Under the pieces are notes generated by a model. That model was not told the origin of the DNA. It made no database searches and saw only the letters and a list, made by a program, of their open reading frames with translations. This document shows positions 8,921 through 16,328 of a DNA stretch of 64,000 nucleotides, piece by piece (the stretch's first letter is position 1; each line of letters begins with the position of its first letter). The stretch lies in the NCBI GenBank assembly GCA_019118275.1, contig DWZH01000053.1:62001-126000 (forward strand). Reading direction: 5' to 3'. The translations under genes and the position numbers were made by a program. This stretch comes from Candidatus Brachybacterium merdavium. GTDB lineage: Bacteria > Actinomycetota > Actinomycetes > Actinomycetales > Dermabacteraceae.

Positions 8921-9385
8921 GTGACACCGTCCATCGAGAGGTTCCTGATGATCGGGGACGAGGCCGACCTCCCGCTGCTGCGTTCGCTCGCGAGGTCCTT
9001 CCCCGCGAATGCACGGGGGAACATCTTCCTCGAGCTGCCCGACGACCGTCGGCCCCTGCTCAGCGCTCCGCCGGGCATCACGACCTCGGTCCTGCCGCGG
9101 TCGCTGCCCTCCGTCCTGCACGCTCCGGGCGCTCGAGCCTGCGTGGCGCTGGAATCCTGGGTCGGCGAGTGGGTGCACGGGGACCACGCCTCCGCCGAGG
9201 GGCACGCGATCTTCGTGGGCCTGACGGGGAACCCTTTGATCGAGCGGTTGTGCGCGGCGCTGGTTCAGCATCGGCCCGGGCTCCACCTTCACCGCGCCTG
9301 CCCCGGGGGCGGTCACGTCCGGCGCCGGGGAGCAGGTGCGCGGAACGGCCCTGACGCCGGTGGTCCGGGGGCCCTCGGGCACTGA
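8921..9385 (+). CDS. short siderophore-interacting-protein-like (SIP) module
   Basis: 154-aa cytosolic protein resembling the C-terminal, NAD(P)H-binding half of siderophore-interacting ferric reductases (ViuB/SIP). It begins SIERFLMIGDEADLPLLRSL, like the SIP phrase around the nucleotide-binding loop, and later has GHAIFVGLTGNPLIERL. The FAD-binding half of a full SIP (about 250-300 aa) is missing. GTG at 8921 is chosen because GAGGAG lies four bases upstream; an in-frame ATG at 8864 lacks one. The upstream iron box fits a role in iron release or storage. It may act with a separate flavin protein, or as a regulator. The last 25 residues are Gly/Arg-rich and look poorly conserved. Family assignment is moderately sure. 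Confidence 0.65.
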   Translation: MTPSIERFLMIGDEADLPLLRSLARSFPANARGNIFLELPDDRRPLLSAPPGITTSVLPRSLPSVLHAPGARACVALESWVGEWVHGDHASAEGHAIFVGLTGNPLIERLCAALVQHRPGLHLHRACPGGGHVRRRGAGARNGPDAGGPGALGH

Positions 9386-9391
9386 GGGCCC
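9369..9391. terminator. terminator overlapping the stop of the SIP-like gene
   Basis: GGGCCCTC (9369-9376) pairs with GAGGGCCC (9384-9391) over a 7-nt loop, between two convergent genes. Confidence 0.65.
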
Positions 9392-9404
9392 GGCCGAGCC
9401 GGGA

Positions 9405-10322
9405 TCACGCCGCGTCGACCCAGGTGCCGTCCTCGGTGGGGGAGCCGATCTCGGTGATCACGAAATGGCCGCCCTCGGGGGTATCGGCCGGGACCTCGAA
9501 GACGATCTCCTCCGTGAAGCCTTGCCCGTCCCGGAGCTGGCCGTGGCCGCCGCTGACATGGTTCGGGGTCGCGATGCGTTTCTGGGCGTGCACGGTGCCG
9601 TCCTCGGCGACGTACTCCAGCCTCGCCCACACATAGGCGCTGAAGCTGCCCGAGCCCCGATAGCTCGCCTCGAGGGTGACCATGAGGTACCGATTACCCT
9701 CGGCCGGTGGGTCGTTGAACAGGTTGGTCTCGGCGATGAGGTCGTCGACATCCCAGCTGACCTCCCCGAAGGTGACCTCGAGATGGCCCGGCGCATCGGG
9801 GGCGTCGAAGGGGACGGTGGTGCCCTGGGGCTGGGCTTGCTGGGCGCCGGTGGGGACCTCCGGCCTCTCGCCCTCACCGTCGGCCGCCGTGCCGCGGTCG
9901 GGCGCGGAGTCCGGGTCGGGCGCGGAGTCCCCGTCGGGCGCCGGGCCGTCGTCGGGTGCGGGGCCGTCGTCGGCCTCAGCCCCGGCGTCGGCGCCCGACT
10001 CGGGCGCCTCCGCGGAGTCCGTCCCGCCCTCACCGGCGCCCGACTCGGCGGTGGCGACCGGCGCCGTCGCAGACTCCTCGCCGAGTCCGCGGAGGCCGAG
10101 GAAGCCGCCGATCCCGATCACCAGCGCGAGCAGGATCGAACCGCAGGACACGCCCGCGTAGAAGCGCAAGGAGCCGCGCGCCGGCGAGTGTTGCGCCGGC
10201 GGATCCAGCTGTTGCGTTCCTGCGCCGCCGGTGCTGTCCGGCCGCACACGCGTGGCATCATCCAGCGGCGGCAGGGCCTGCATCGGTGGGGTCGACGGCG
10301 TGGCGCCGGGGTCCTGTGTCAT
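9405..10322 (-). CDS. DUF4352-type surface protein, paralogue 2
   Basis: 305 aa, second gene of a two-gene operon, 28 bp after paralogue 3. A polar cytosolic tail of about 50 residues precedes a single membrane helix (SILLALVIGIGGFLGLRGLG). A long Ala/Asp/Pro/Gly spacer with PDSAPD and DDGPAP repeats follows. The C-terminal DUF4352-like domain starts at about 170 (EVTFGEVSWDVDDLIAETN, then FNDPPAEGNRYLMVTLEASY). The domain is clearly homologous to the other two copies while tail and spacer are not, so the folded head is what selection preserves. Function unknown; extracellular ligand binding or cell-wall contact is inference. Confidence 0.85.
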   Translation of the reverse strand: MTQDPGATPSTPPMQALPPLDDATRVRPDSTGGAGTQQLDPPAQHSPARGSLRFYAGVSCGSILLALVIGIGGFLGLRGLGEESATAPVATAESGAGEGGTDSAEAPESGADAGAEADDGPAPDDGPAPDGDSAPDPDSAPDRGTAADGEGERPEVPTGAQQAQPQGTTVPFDAPDAPGHLEVTFGEVSWDVDDLIAETNLFNDPPAEGNRYLMVTLEASYRGSGSFSAYVWARLEYVAEDGTVHAQKRIATPNHVSGGHGQLRDGQGFTEEIVFEVPADTPEGGHFVITEIGSPTEDGTWVDAA

Positions 10323-10350
10323 CTCTGCCGCAGCGGGTCGGAGTGCCGCC

Positions 10351-11157
10351 TCAGACGGCCTCGATCCACTGCCCCTCCTCCACCGGTCCGAAGTCGCCGA
10401 TCACGAAGTGGCCGCCCTCGGGTAGCTCCTCAGGGACCAGGAAGACCCACTGCTGAGTCTGCGACTGACCGTCGGAGCTGGTCTCCTGCTCGGCATCCGA
10501 GGGAGTGGCCATCCCGGCGTCCGGGTACACGGTGCCGTCCGGGCCGACGAAGTTGATGCTGGCCCAGGCCAACGGGGTGAACTCCTCGGGGCCGTGGTAG
10601 GTCAGCTCCGCCTCGACCATGATGTACTTCTGCCCCGCCGGGGGCTGGTCGACCAGCTGGTCCTGCTCCTGGACCCTCTCGGTGGCGTCCCAGTCCACCT
10701 CGCCGATGGACACGTCGACGCTGCCGTCGATGGCCTCGCCAGTGTGCTCGATGGTCGTGCCCTGTGGTTTGGCGTCGGCAGGCACGTCGGGGTCCTCAGC
10801 CGAGGGATCGTCGGCGCCCTCTCCCCCGGTCTCGGCGGTCTCCTCGCCCTCACCGTCCGATTCCTCCTGGGAGTGCGCGGTCTCCTGGTCATCCGGGCCG
10901 ATGATGGCGCGGACGGCGAACACGCCGCCCACGCTCAGGAGCAGAAGCAGGATCAGCGCACCGCAGCCGGCCGCCAGGATCAGAGGCCGACGGACCACGG
11001 GGCTCTGCGAGCCGTTCTCGGACTGCTGCCGCGCAGACGTCGAGGCACCGTCCGGGCGGGTCGAGCCACCGTCCGGGCGGGTCGAGGCGCGGTCGGGGCG
11101 GTCGGGAGAGCCGCTCCCGCGCTCACGGGGGCCAGTGGGCTGGGAAGGAGAAGTCAT
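10351..11157 (-). CDS. DUF4352-type surface protein, paralogue 3
   Basis: 268 aa, first gene of the operon with paralogue 2. The N-terminal tail is Arg/Ser/Pro-rich with STRPDG repeats. A membrane helix (LILAAGCGALILLLLLSVGG) lies near residue 60, followed by a short acidic Glu/Gly spacer. The DUF4352-like head begins about residue 140 (VDVSIGEVDWDATERV, then QPPAGQKYIMVEAELTYHG). It has the shortest spacer of the three paralogues and the same end pattern (EGGHFVIGDFGPVEEGQWIEA) as paralogue 2, so these two are the closer pair. No clear ribosome-binding site precedes 11157. Confidence 0.85.
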   Translation of the reverse strand: MTSPSQPTGPRERGSGSPDRPDRASTRPDGGSTRPDGASTSARQQSENGSQSPVVRRPLILAAGCGALILLLLLSVGGVFAVRAIIGPDDQETAHSQEESDGEGEETAETGGEGADDPSAEDPDVPADAKPQGTTIEHTGEAIDGSVDVSIGEVDWDATERVQEQDQLVDQPPAGQKYIMVEAELTYHGPEEFTPLAWASINFVGPDGTVYPDAGMATPSDAEQETSSDGQSQTQQWVFLVPEELPEGGHFVIGDFGPVEEGQWIEAV

Positions 11158-11416
11158 GGGCGTGGCCGAAGTGGGGCGAACCTCTCGGGACGGGAACAGC
11201 GAACCCCAGGGCGGGACGACGGGCGCCGGGAACGGGCCCGGGGCGGAGCGACGAGCCCGGGGGCAGGTCGTCGAGCCCGTGGCGGGCCCGGGGCACGCTC
11301 ACGCTAACGCATCCCCGCTGGTGCGCGGTGGGCGAGCAGGCGAGGGACCGAGCGAAGCGAGTGGACGGGGAGAGCGGATGGGGCGACGGAGCGGGGCGAG
11401 TGGGGTGCCAGAACCG

Positions 11417-11474
11417 TCCATCGTTGCGTTATCGGGGTTTTCAGCGGTGAGAACCCCGATAACGCAACGATGGA
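11417..11474. repeat. perfect 23-bp inverted repeat with 12-nt loop
   Basis: Arms 11417-11439 and 11452-11474 are exactly complementary (core CGTTGCGTTATCGGGGTT). The sequence is more AT-rich than its surroundings and unlike the local GC style. It could be a small non-autonomous mobile or REP-like element or a large operator. A terminator is less likely because it lies far from the end of any gene. Confidence 0.75.
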
Positions 11475-11548
11475 ACCTCGGTGGTGCTCGACTCGGCGAT
11501 GGAACCTCGGTGGTGCTCGGCTCGGCGGTGGAGCCTTGGTAGCGGTGG
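11468..11548. repeat. 29-bp tandem repeat, about 2.8 copies
   Basis: Units 11468-11496 and 11497-11525 differ at one base (CGATGGAACCTCGGTGGTGC at their start). A third, decayed unit begins at 11526. The first unit starts inside the right arm of the hairpin, so the array seems to have grown from it. Confidence 0.75.
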
Positions 11549-11573
11549 TCTGATGCCCGCTACGGTGAGCATC

Positions 11574-12746
11574 ATGCCCACCTTCGAGGAGCTCGACGCA
11601 ATCACCCTGGCGGACCTGCAGGCGACCGGCGCCACCAAGTGGAGCAGGGGAAGCGACCTGATCGGCGCCTTCGTCGCCGAAATGGACTTCGGGATCGCCG
11701 CGCCGATCACCCGTCGCCTGCATCGCGAGGTGGACCGGGCAGCCTTCGGCTACCTGCCGCGCGATCTGAAGGCGGAGATGCGGGAGGCCACCACCGCGTT
11801 CCTGCGTGAGCGCACCGGCTGGGAGGTGGATCCCCGCGATGTCCACGAGATACCCGACGTGATCGCCGTGCTGCAGGCGGTCATGGATTCGTTCACCCGT
11901 CCCGGCGCGAAGATCATCGTCCCCACTCCGGCGTACATGCCGTTCCTGTCGGTGCCCGGACTGCGGGGCCGCGAGGTGATCGAGGTGGAGATGCTGACCG
12001 ACACCGACGGCACCTACCGCTACGACCTGGCCGGTATCGAGGCCGCTTTCGACGCCGGCGGGGAGCTGCTGGTGCTGTGCAATCCCCATAACCCCACCGG
12101 CCGGGTCTTCACCCGCGGCGAGCTGGAGGAGGTCGCGGCACTGGTGGACCGCAAGGGAGGACGGGTGTTCTCCGACGAGATCTGGATGCCGTTGACGCTG
12201 AGCGGCGACCATCTCCCCTATGCCGACCTGAGCGAGACCGCGGCTTCTCACACCATCACCGCGGTGGCGGCCTCGAAGGCCTTCAACCTGCCCGGCCTCA
12301 AATGCGCCCAGCTGATCACCAGCAGCCTGGCCGACCGCACCCACTGGGAGCGGGTGGGCCATATGCCGATGCACGGCGCGGCGAACCTGGGCGTGGCCGC
12401 CACCTCGACCGCCTACGCCGAGGGCGGGCCGTGGCTCGACGACATCCGCTCCTACCTGCGTCGCAATCGCGACCGCCTGATCGAGCTGGTGGACCAGCTG
12501 CTGCCGCGGGCGCAGCTGACGACGATGGAGGGCACCTACATCGCCTGGCTCGACCTGCGTGACTACGCCGTCGAGGGGTCGATGCGCGCCTTCCTGCGCG
12601 ATCACGCCGGAGTCGAGTGCACCGACGGCACCGAGTGCGGGACGGCGTGGGGCGGTTTCATCCGCTTCGTATACGCCACTCCACGGCCGCTGATGACCGA
12701 GGCGATCACGCGGATCGCCCGCGCGCTGGACGACGCCACGCGCTGA
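11574..12746 (+). CDS. patB: MalY/PatB-family cystathionine beta-lyase
   Basis: PLP enzyme that splits cystathionine to homocysteine, pyruvate and ammonia, and in relatives also degrades cysteine conjugates. 390 aa, standard for MalY/PatB (AecD in corynebacteria). Motifs: N-terminal TGATKWSRG, LVLCNPHNPTGRVFTRGEL, the aspartate in VFSDEIWMPL, and the PLP lysine in AVAASKAFNLPGLKCA around residue 230. Two ATGs are possible (11553, 11574). I chose 11574 because TACGGT (11561-11566) lies 7 nt upstream, as in leaderless actinobacterial genes, and the family N-terminus then starts correctly. Stand-alone gene, ended by a nested hairpin. Confidence 0.9.
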   Translation: MPTFEELDAITLADLQATGATKWSRGSDLIGAFVAEMDFGIAAPITRRLHREVDRAAFGYLPRDLKAEMREATTAFLRERTGWEVDPRDVHEIPDVIAVLQAVMDSFTRPGAKIIVPTPAYMPFLSVPGLRGREVIEVEMLTDTDGTYRYDLAGIEAAFDAGGELLVLCNPHNPTGRVFTRGELEEVAALVDRKGGRVFSDEIWMPLTLSGDHLPYADLSETAASHTITAVAASKAFNLPGLKCAQLITSSLADRTHWERVGHMPMHGAANLGVAATSTAYAEGGPWLDDIRSYLRRNRDRLIELVDQLLPRAQLTTMEGTYIAWLDLRDYAVEGSMRAFLRDHAGVECTDGTECGTAWGGFIRFVYATPRPLMTEAITRIARALDDATR

Positions 12747-12761
12747 GCGCACGCTGCCCGG

Positions 12762-12830
12762 GGCGGCGCCCCGCCCGGTGTGCGCTCCGCGGGGGCGTCA
12801 GCACCGGGCAGGACGCGAGCGGGCGCCGCC
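12762..12830. terminator. nested bidirectional terminator between patB and the betaine-type binding protein
   Basis: GGCGGCGCC (12762-12770) pairs with GGCGCCGCC (12822-12830). Inside it GCCCGGTG (12773-12780) pairs with CACCGGGC (12802-12809). Confidence 0.6.
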
Positions 12831-12832
12831 GC

Positions 12833-13753
12833 TCATCCCTCGATGGCGGGAAGCACGTCCGGGTTCTCCTCGATCCAGGACTCCACGGCCTCGGCCTCCT
12901 GGCCCTCCTCGAAGTCGTTGACCAGGACGTTCTCCAAGGACTCGTACTCCTCGTCGGACAGCGAGATCTGCCCGATGTGGTCAGCTGCCGCGGCGAAGTC
13001 CTCCCCGAAGCCGGAACGGCCCATCACGTGCATCGACTCCGGCTCACCGAAAGCACCGGCGGGGTCCTCGAGAGCCTTGACGGGGTAGGCGTGGTTCGCC
13101 CAGAAGGGCCGCCACAGGGTGACGACCACGTCGGACTCCTCGTCGAGCGCGGTCTCCAGCTCGCTGAGCATCGCGGGGGTCGAGGAGGTGATCAGCTCGA
13201 AGTTCTCGTCCAGACCGTACTCCGGGATCACGCTGTCCTCCACCATGCCGGTCAGACCAGCCCCGGGCTCGATGCCGACGATGCGGGAGCCGAAACGTTC
13301 AGGATCGGCCGCCAGCTCCTCGATGGTGGAGATGTCCGTGTACTCCGGGACGGCCAGCATGTTGGTGGCGCTGTTGTTGTACGTGACGATGTCCTCGAAG
13401 TTGTCGCCGTACTCATCCATGTAGGCCGCGTGGGTGACGTCCGGCCAGGCCGAGGAGTAGAGATCGATATCGCCTTCGGACAGCGCGGTGTAGGCGATGG
13501 CGGCGTCCGTGAACTCCTCGAACTCGACCGTGTTGCCGAGCTGTTCGAGCTGATTCTTCAGCAGGAAGGCCATCACGGTGGTATCGGTCCACGAGGGCAT
13601 GTACCCGATGGTGATCGTGTCGCCGTCGCCCTCTTCGGAGCTGGATGCACCGGAGCAGGCGGCCAGGCCCAGTCCGAGCAGGCCCGCGCCGCCGGCGAGC
13701 GCGGCGCGGCGGCTCAGGGACGACGTGGTCAGAGGCTGGGTGCGGGGAGTCAT
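12833..13753 (-). CDS. glycine betaine/proline-type ABC transporter substrate-binding lipoprotein (OpuAC-like)
   Basis: Secreted binding protein for a quaternary-ammonium compound such as glycine betaine, used in osmotic protection or as nutrient. 306 aa. Starts with SLSRRAALAGGAG, a twin-arginine-like signal, and a lipobox LAAC near residue 33, so it is probably a Tat-exported lipoprotein. The mature part opens TITIGYMPSWTDTTVMAFLL and has aromatic residues in LYSSAWPDV and WRPFWANHAYPVK that would form the cage for a trimethylammonium group. ATG 13753 is preferred over the upstream ATG 13762 because AAGGA lies 8 bases before it. No permease or ATPase is adjacent, so it must serve a transporter elsewhere. 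Confidence 0.88.
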   Translation of the reverse strand: MTPRTQPLTTSSLSRRAALAGGAGLLGLGLAACSGASSSEEGDGDTITIGYMPSWTDTTVMAFLLKNQLEQLGNTVEFEEFTDAAIAYTALSEGDIDLYSSAWPDVTHAAYMDEYGDNFEDIVTYNNSATNMLAVPEYTDISTIEELAADPERFGSRIVGIEPGAGLTGMVEDSVIPEYGLDENFELITSSTPAMLSELETALDEESDVVVTLWRPFWANHAYPVKALEDPAGAFGEPESMHVMGRSGFGEDFAAAADHIGQISLSDEEYESLENVLVNDFEEGQEAEAVESWIEENPDVLPAIEG

Positions 13754-14290
13754 CACGATCATCCTTCACGTGTCAGCGGTCAGATTCCGGTTCCCTATAG
13801 GACACAGATCCTTCGTCAGCATCAATTTGGGCCACGGCACTGCGCGCTGTTCTGGCCCCGTATGGCCGATACGGTCCGCGGGGCCGTGACGCCGCGGGTT
13901 CCGGCCGCCCGGAGCGACCGTGCATCCGTCTGACCTGGAGGGACGCATGCCCCGGTCGCCCCTGGCCGGGATGAAAGGGGCCGACCGCCCACCCTCTGGT
14001 TACGATGCGGTAACAAAGAGTCGACACCCGGAAGACTATGCCCGAAAGCACAGGTGGGAGCCGTTCAGCGCACCGCTTTCGCCGCGAGGTCACTCAGCCT
14101 TTGCTGCGTGCTCTCCTCCTCCGCCCAGCTGGTCCCCATCGAGCTGTCGGCCAGCTGCATCAGTCCCGGACGGGCCGGCTGCTGGGATGCGGCGAGCGCC
14201 GCGCCGCTCCGGCCGGCGTATTCGCCGCATCAGGGTCGATCACGTGCTGGTCGGGTCGACGGCTTCGGGATCCTCGCAGGCGCTCCCCGG
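13754..14290. other. 537-bp intergenic region with a GTTAC-N6-GTAAC site and a possible gene remnant
   Basis: Upstream region of the betaine-type gene. A palindrome GTTAC-N6-GTAAC lies at 13999-14014 and resembles a GlnR-type site. On the minus strand 14065-14230 reads like the C-terminal end of a protein (...GTSWAEEESTQQRLSDLAAK...) with coding-like third positions. An in-frame stop lies just upstream, so it may be the tail of a lost gene or a 31-aa peptide starting at ATG 14160. Nothing else recognisable. Confidence 0.45.
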
Positions 14291-15829
14291 TCAGAACCGC
14301 GTGGCACTGCGCTCCGTCCAGCCGGACTCGATCTGCACCACGCCGCCGCGCGTGCGGACCGCCGCGTCGTCGCCACGCGCGAAGGCCGCCCAGATCGTGC
14401 GCAGCGCCCTGCCCGCGGCGTGGACGTCGGCCCAGGTGGAGCCCTGCAGCGCCACCACGTGCTGCCAGTTGTCCTCGCGGGCGAACAGCAGGGCCACGTC
14501 CAGGCCGTGAGGGCTGCCGATGGGATTGCCGGCGGCCGACCAGGTCATGCGGTACCGGCTGGCCGTTCCCCCGCCGGCGACCCAGCGTCTGGCCAGCGCG
14601 TCGGCCCCGTCGTCGAAGATCGCGCGGGTCAGGCGGCGGACCAGGGCGTCGTGGAGGCGGACGCCGACGATCGGCAGACGTCGCATCGCGCGCATCACCG
14701 CCATGGGTTCGGTGAACAGGGTGACCTCGGCGGCGGTGGTGCCGATCAGCAGCGGGATCCCGGCGGCGTCCTGCCAGGAGTCGAGCACCTGTTCCTCGGG
14801 CGGCAGCGGGGGTGCCGCGTACTGCACTCCCCAGGGCATGCCGGTGCGCAGTCCGTAGCGCAGGGAGTTACCGGCGACCTTCGCGGTGATGACCTCCTGG
14901 AGGTGCCCGAGGTCCGCGAGCGTCGCGTCGGGCGCGGCGGTGTCGGCCAGGGCGTTCATCGCAGCGGTCATCGGCCCGCGCCCGCGCATGATCCCCAGCG
15001 GCGCGCTCTGGATGATCGCCCGATCCATCAGTCGCTCGTCGGGGAAGGCGAGCAGCAGGTGGGCGATCGCGTCGCCACCCGCCGATTCGCCGAAACCGGT
15101 GACCTGCTGGGCGTTCCCGCCGAAGGCGGCGATGTTGCGGCGCACCCAGCGCAGCGCCTGGGCCTGGTCCAGCAGCCCCAGGTTCGAGCCGCGGGCCCCG
15201 CCGCCGGGGTACCCGAGCAGGCCCAGACGGTAGGTGACGGTCACGACGACCACACGCTGCTCGGCCACCAGCTCGGCGGGGTCGGTGGCCCCGGAGTCCC
15301 CGGCGCCGGTGAGATAGGAACCGCCATGGATCCACACCATCACCGGCAGCTCCTCCCCCGGAGCCAGGTCCGCCGGGGCGGTGACCGACAGGTACTGGCA
15401 GTGCTCGTCCATGCGCAGCGGCCGCTGCTGGGCGCCGAACATGGCCTCGAGGGCGAGGTCGGGGTACTGCGGGGCGGCCGGCGACCAGGCGGTGGCGTCG
15501 AGGATGCCGTCGGCGTCCGGTTCGGGGGCGGGCTCCCCGAAGCGGGCGGCCCGGGCGTAGCGGATACCGGTGGCTCGCAGCACCTCGCCATCGATCCAGC
15601 CCTCCACGATGCCGCACGGTGCATGGATGCAGCGGCGGGGCGCCTCGGGCGGGGCGCCGGGCAGAGGCTGACGTGGTGTGGTGGCCTCGGCCGCGGTGCG
15701 GGGGAGGGAGCCCCATGACGACGCCGCTACCCGCGAGCCGACGCGGGTGTCGTAGCCGCGCTCCGGACCCCGCGAGCGCACGGAGGCGTCGTGGCCGCGC
15801 TCCACCTCGAACCCGTGCACGGCGGTCAT
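14291..15829 (-). CDS. type B carboxylesterase
   Basis: Alpha/beta-hydrolase of the carboxylesterase/para-nitrobenzyl esterase type, 512 aa, cytosolic (no signal peptide). Nucleophile serine in GFGESAGGDA, oxyanion loop VMVWIHGGSYLTGAG, and the expected YRLGLLGYPGGG and SNLGLLDQAQALRWV blocks. The first 60 residues are a charged, Arg/Glu-rich extension without family similarity. ATG 15829 overlaps the TGA of the upstream MarR-like remnant (ATGA), which argues for translational coupling and fixes the start. Substrate unknown; MarR regulators beside such esterases usually respond to small aromatic or ester compounds. Confidence 0.88.
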   Translation of the reverse strand: MTAVHGFEVERGHDASVRSRGPERGYDTRVGSRVAASSWGSLPRTAAEATTPRQPLPGAPPEAPRRCIHAPCGIVEGWIDGEVLRATGIRYARAARFGEPAPEPDADGILDATAWSPAAPQYPDLALEAMFGAQQRPLRMDEHCQYLSVTAPADLAPGEELPVMVWIHGGSYLTGAGDSGATDPAELVAEQRVVVVTVTYRLGLLGYPGGGARGSNLGLLDQAQALRWVRRNIAAFGGNAQQVTGFGESAGGDAIAHLLLAFPDERLMDRAIIQSAPLGIMRGRGPMTAAMNALADTAAPDATLADLGHLQEVITAKVAGNSLRYGLRTGMPWGVQYAAPPLPPEEQVLDSWQDAAGIPLLIGTTAAEVTLFTEPMAVMRAMRRLPIVGVRLHDALVRRLTRAIFDDGADALARRWVAGGGTASRYRMTWSAAGNPIGSPHGLDVALLFAREDNWQHVVALQGSTWADVHAAGRALRTIWAAFARGDDAAVRTRGGVVQIESGWTERSATRF

Positions 15830-16143
15830 GCCTCCACCTGGTGCGTCGTCTGGTGCGCCGCGTCGACGCGGCGCCCGGGGAAACCAGGCCCGCGCCGGGG
15901 CACCATGGCATCGACGATCAGCTGTGCGGCCTGGCCGAGGGCGCCTGCCTGCTCGGCGGGCAGGTGATCGAACAGGGAGCCGCACACGTCCCGGGCACGG
16001 CACGGCGTGGCCAGGCCCAGCCCGGCATCCTGCCGCAGCTGGCTGTCCAGATGCATGGGCAACCAGGTCACCAGCGTCTGGAGCGAGCGCGAGGCCTGCT
16101 TCTCGCTCGGGTCGAGCCAGGGCACCCGCGGCGTCGCTGTCAC
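15826..16143 (-). pseudogene. MarR-family regulator remnant lacking the winged-helix DNA-binding domain
   Basis: 105-aa open frame that reads as the two ends of a MarR regulator joined in frame. Residues 10-45 (WLDPSEKQASRSLQTLVTWL, then HLDSQLRQDAGLGLA) are the typical first helix. They jump directly to DVCGSLFDHLPAEQAGALGQ, which fits the last helix. The 85 or so residues of winged helix normally between them are missing. GTG 16143 has TATCGT 7 nt upstream (leaderless); an alternative GTG is 16152. The stop overlaps the esterase ATG, so the original operon was regulator then esterase. Could be a decayed gene, or a functional dimerisation-only protein since both retained helices form the MarR dimer interface. 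The reading is by pattern memory, not alignment. Confidence 0.6.
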
Positions 16144-16297
16144 GCTGTTCACGATACCTGTGACGCGGACAGTCGAAGCCCCCAGCCTGCGTGATCCAGC
16201 CTGTGCGTTCCAGCCTGCGTGATGCAGCCCGGGAGCCGAGATGCTCGACGCCGGCGGCCGCACCCGGGGGCGCGATGCGCCGCTCGGGCAAGGCGTT

Positions 16298-16320
16298 GGG
16301 CCCTTCAGATGAAGAGGCCC
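16298..16320 (-). terminator. hairpin just after the acyl-CoA dehydrogenase gene
   Basis: GGGCC and TTCA (16298-16307) pair with TGAA and GGCCC (16310-16320) in an interrupted stem, 8 bp past the stop codon at 16329. Confidence 0.45.
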
Positions 16321-16328
16321 TGGATCCC

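Larger units (their letters stand above)
11158..11573. other. 416-bp intergenic region with a large hairpin and 29-bp repeats
   Basis: Divergent promoter region between the DUF4352 operon (leftward) and patB (rightward). The left 240 bp are GC-rich without obvious elements. The right part holds the 23-bp-stem hairpin and tandem repeats described separately, then the leaderless patB promoter TACGGT at 11561-11566. Confidence 0.6.

Noticed and set aside
14291-16291. 666-aa carboxylesterase starting at 16291
   Set aside because: The first 154 residues are Arg/Pro/Ala-rich and overlap the MarR-like frame; the ATGA overlap at 15829 gives a better start.
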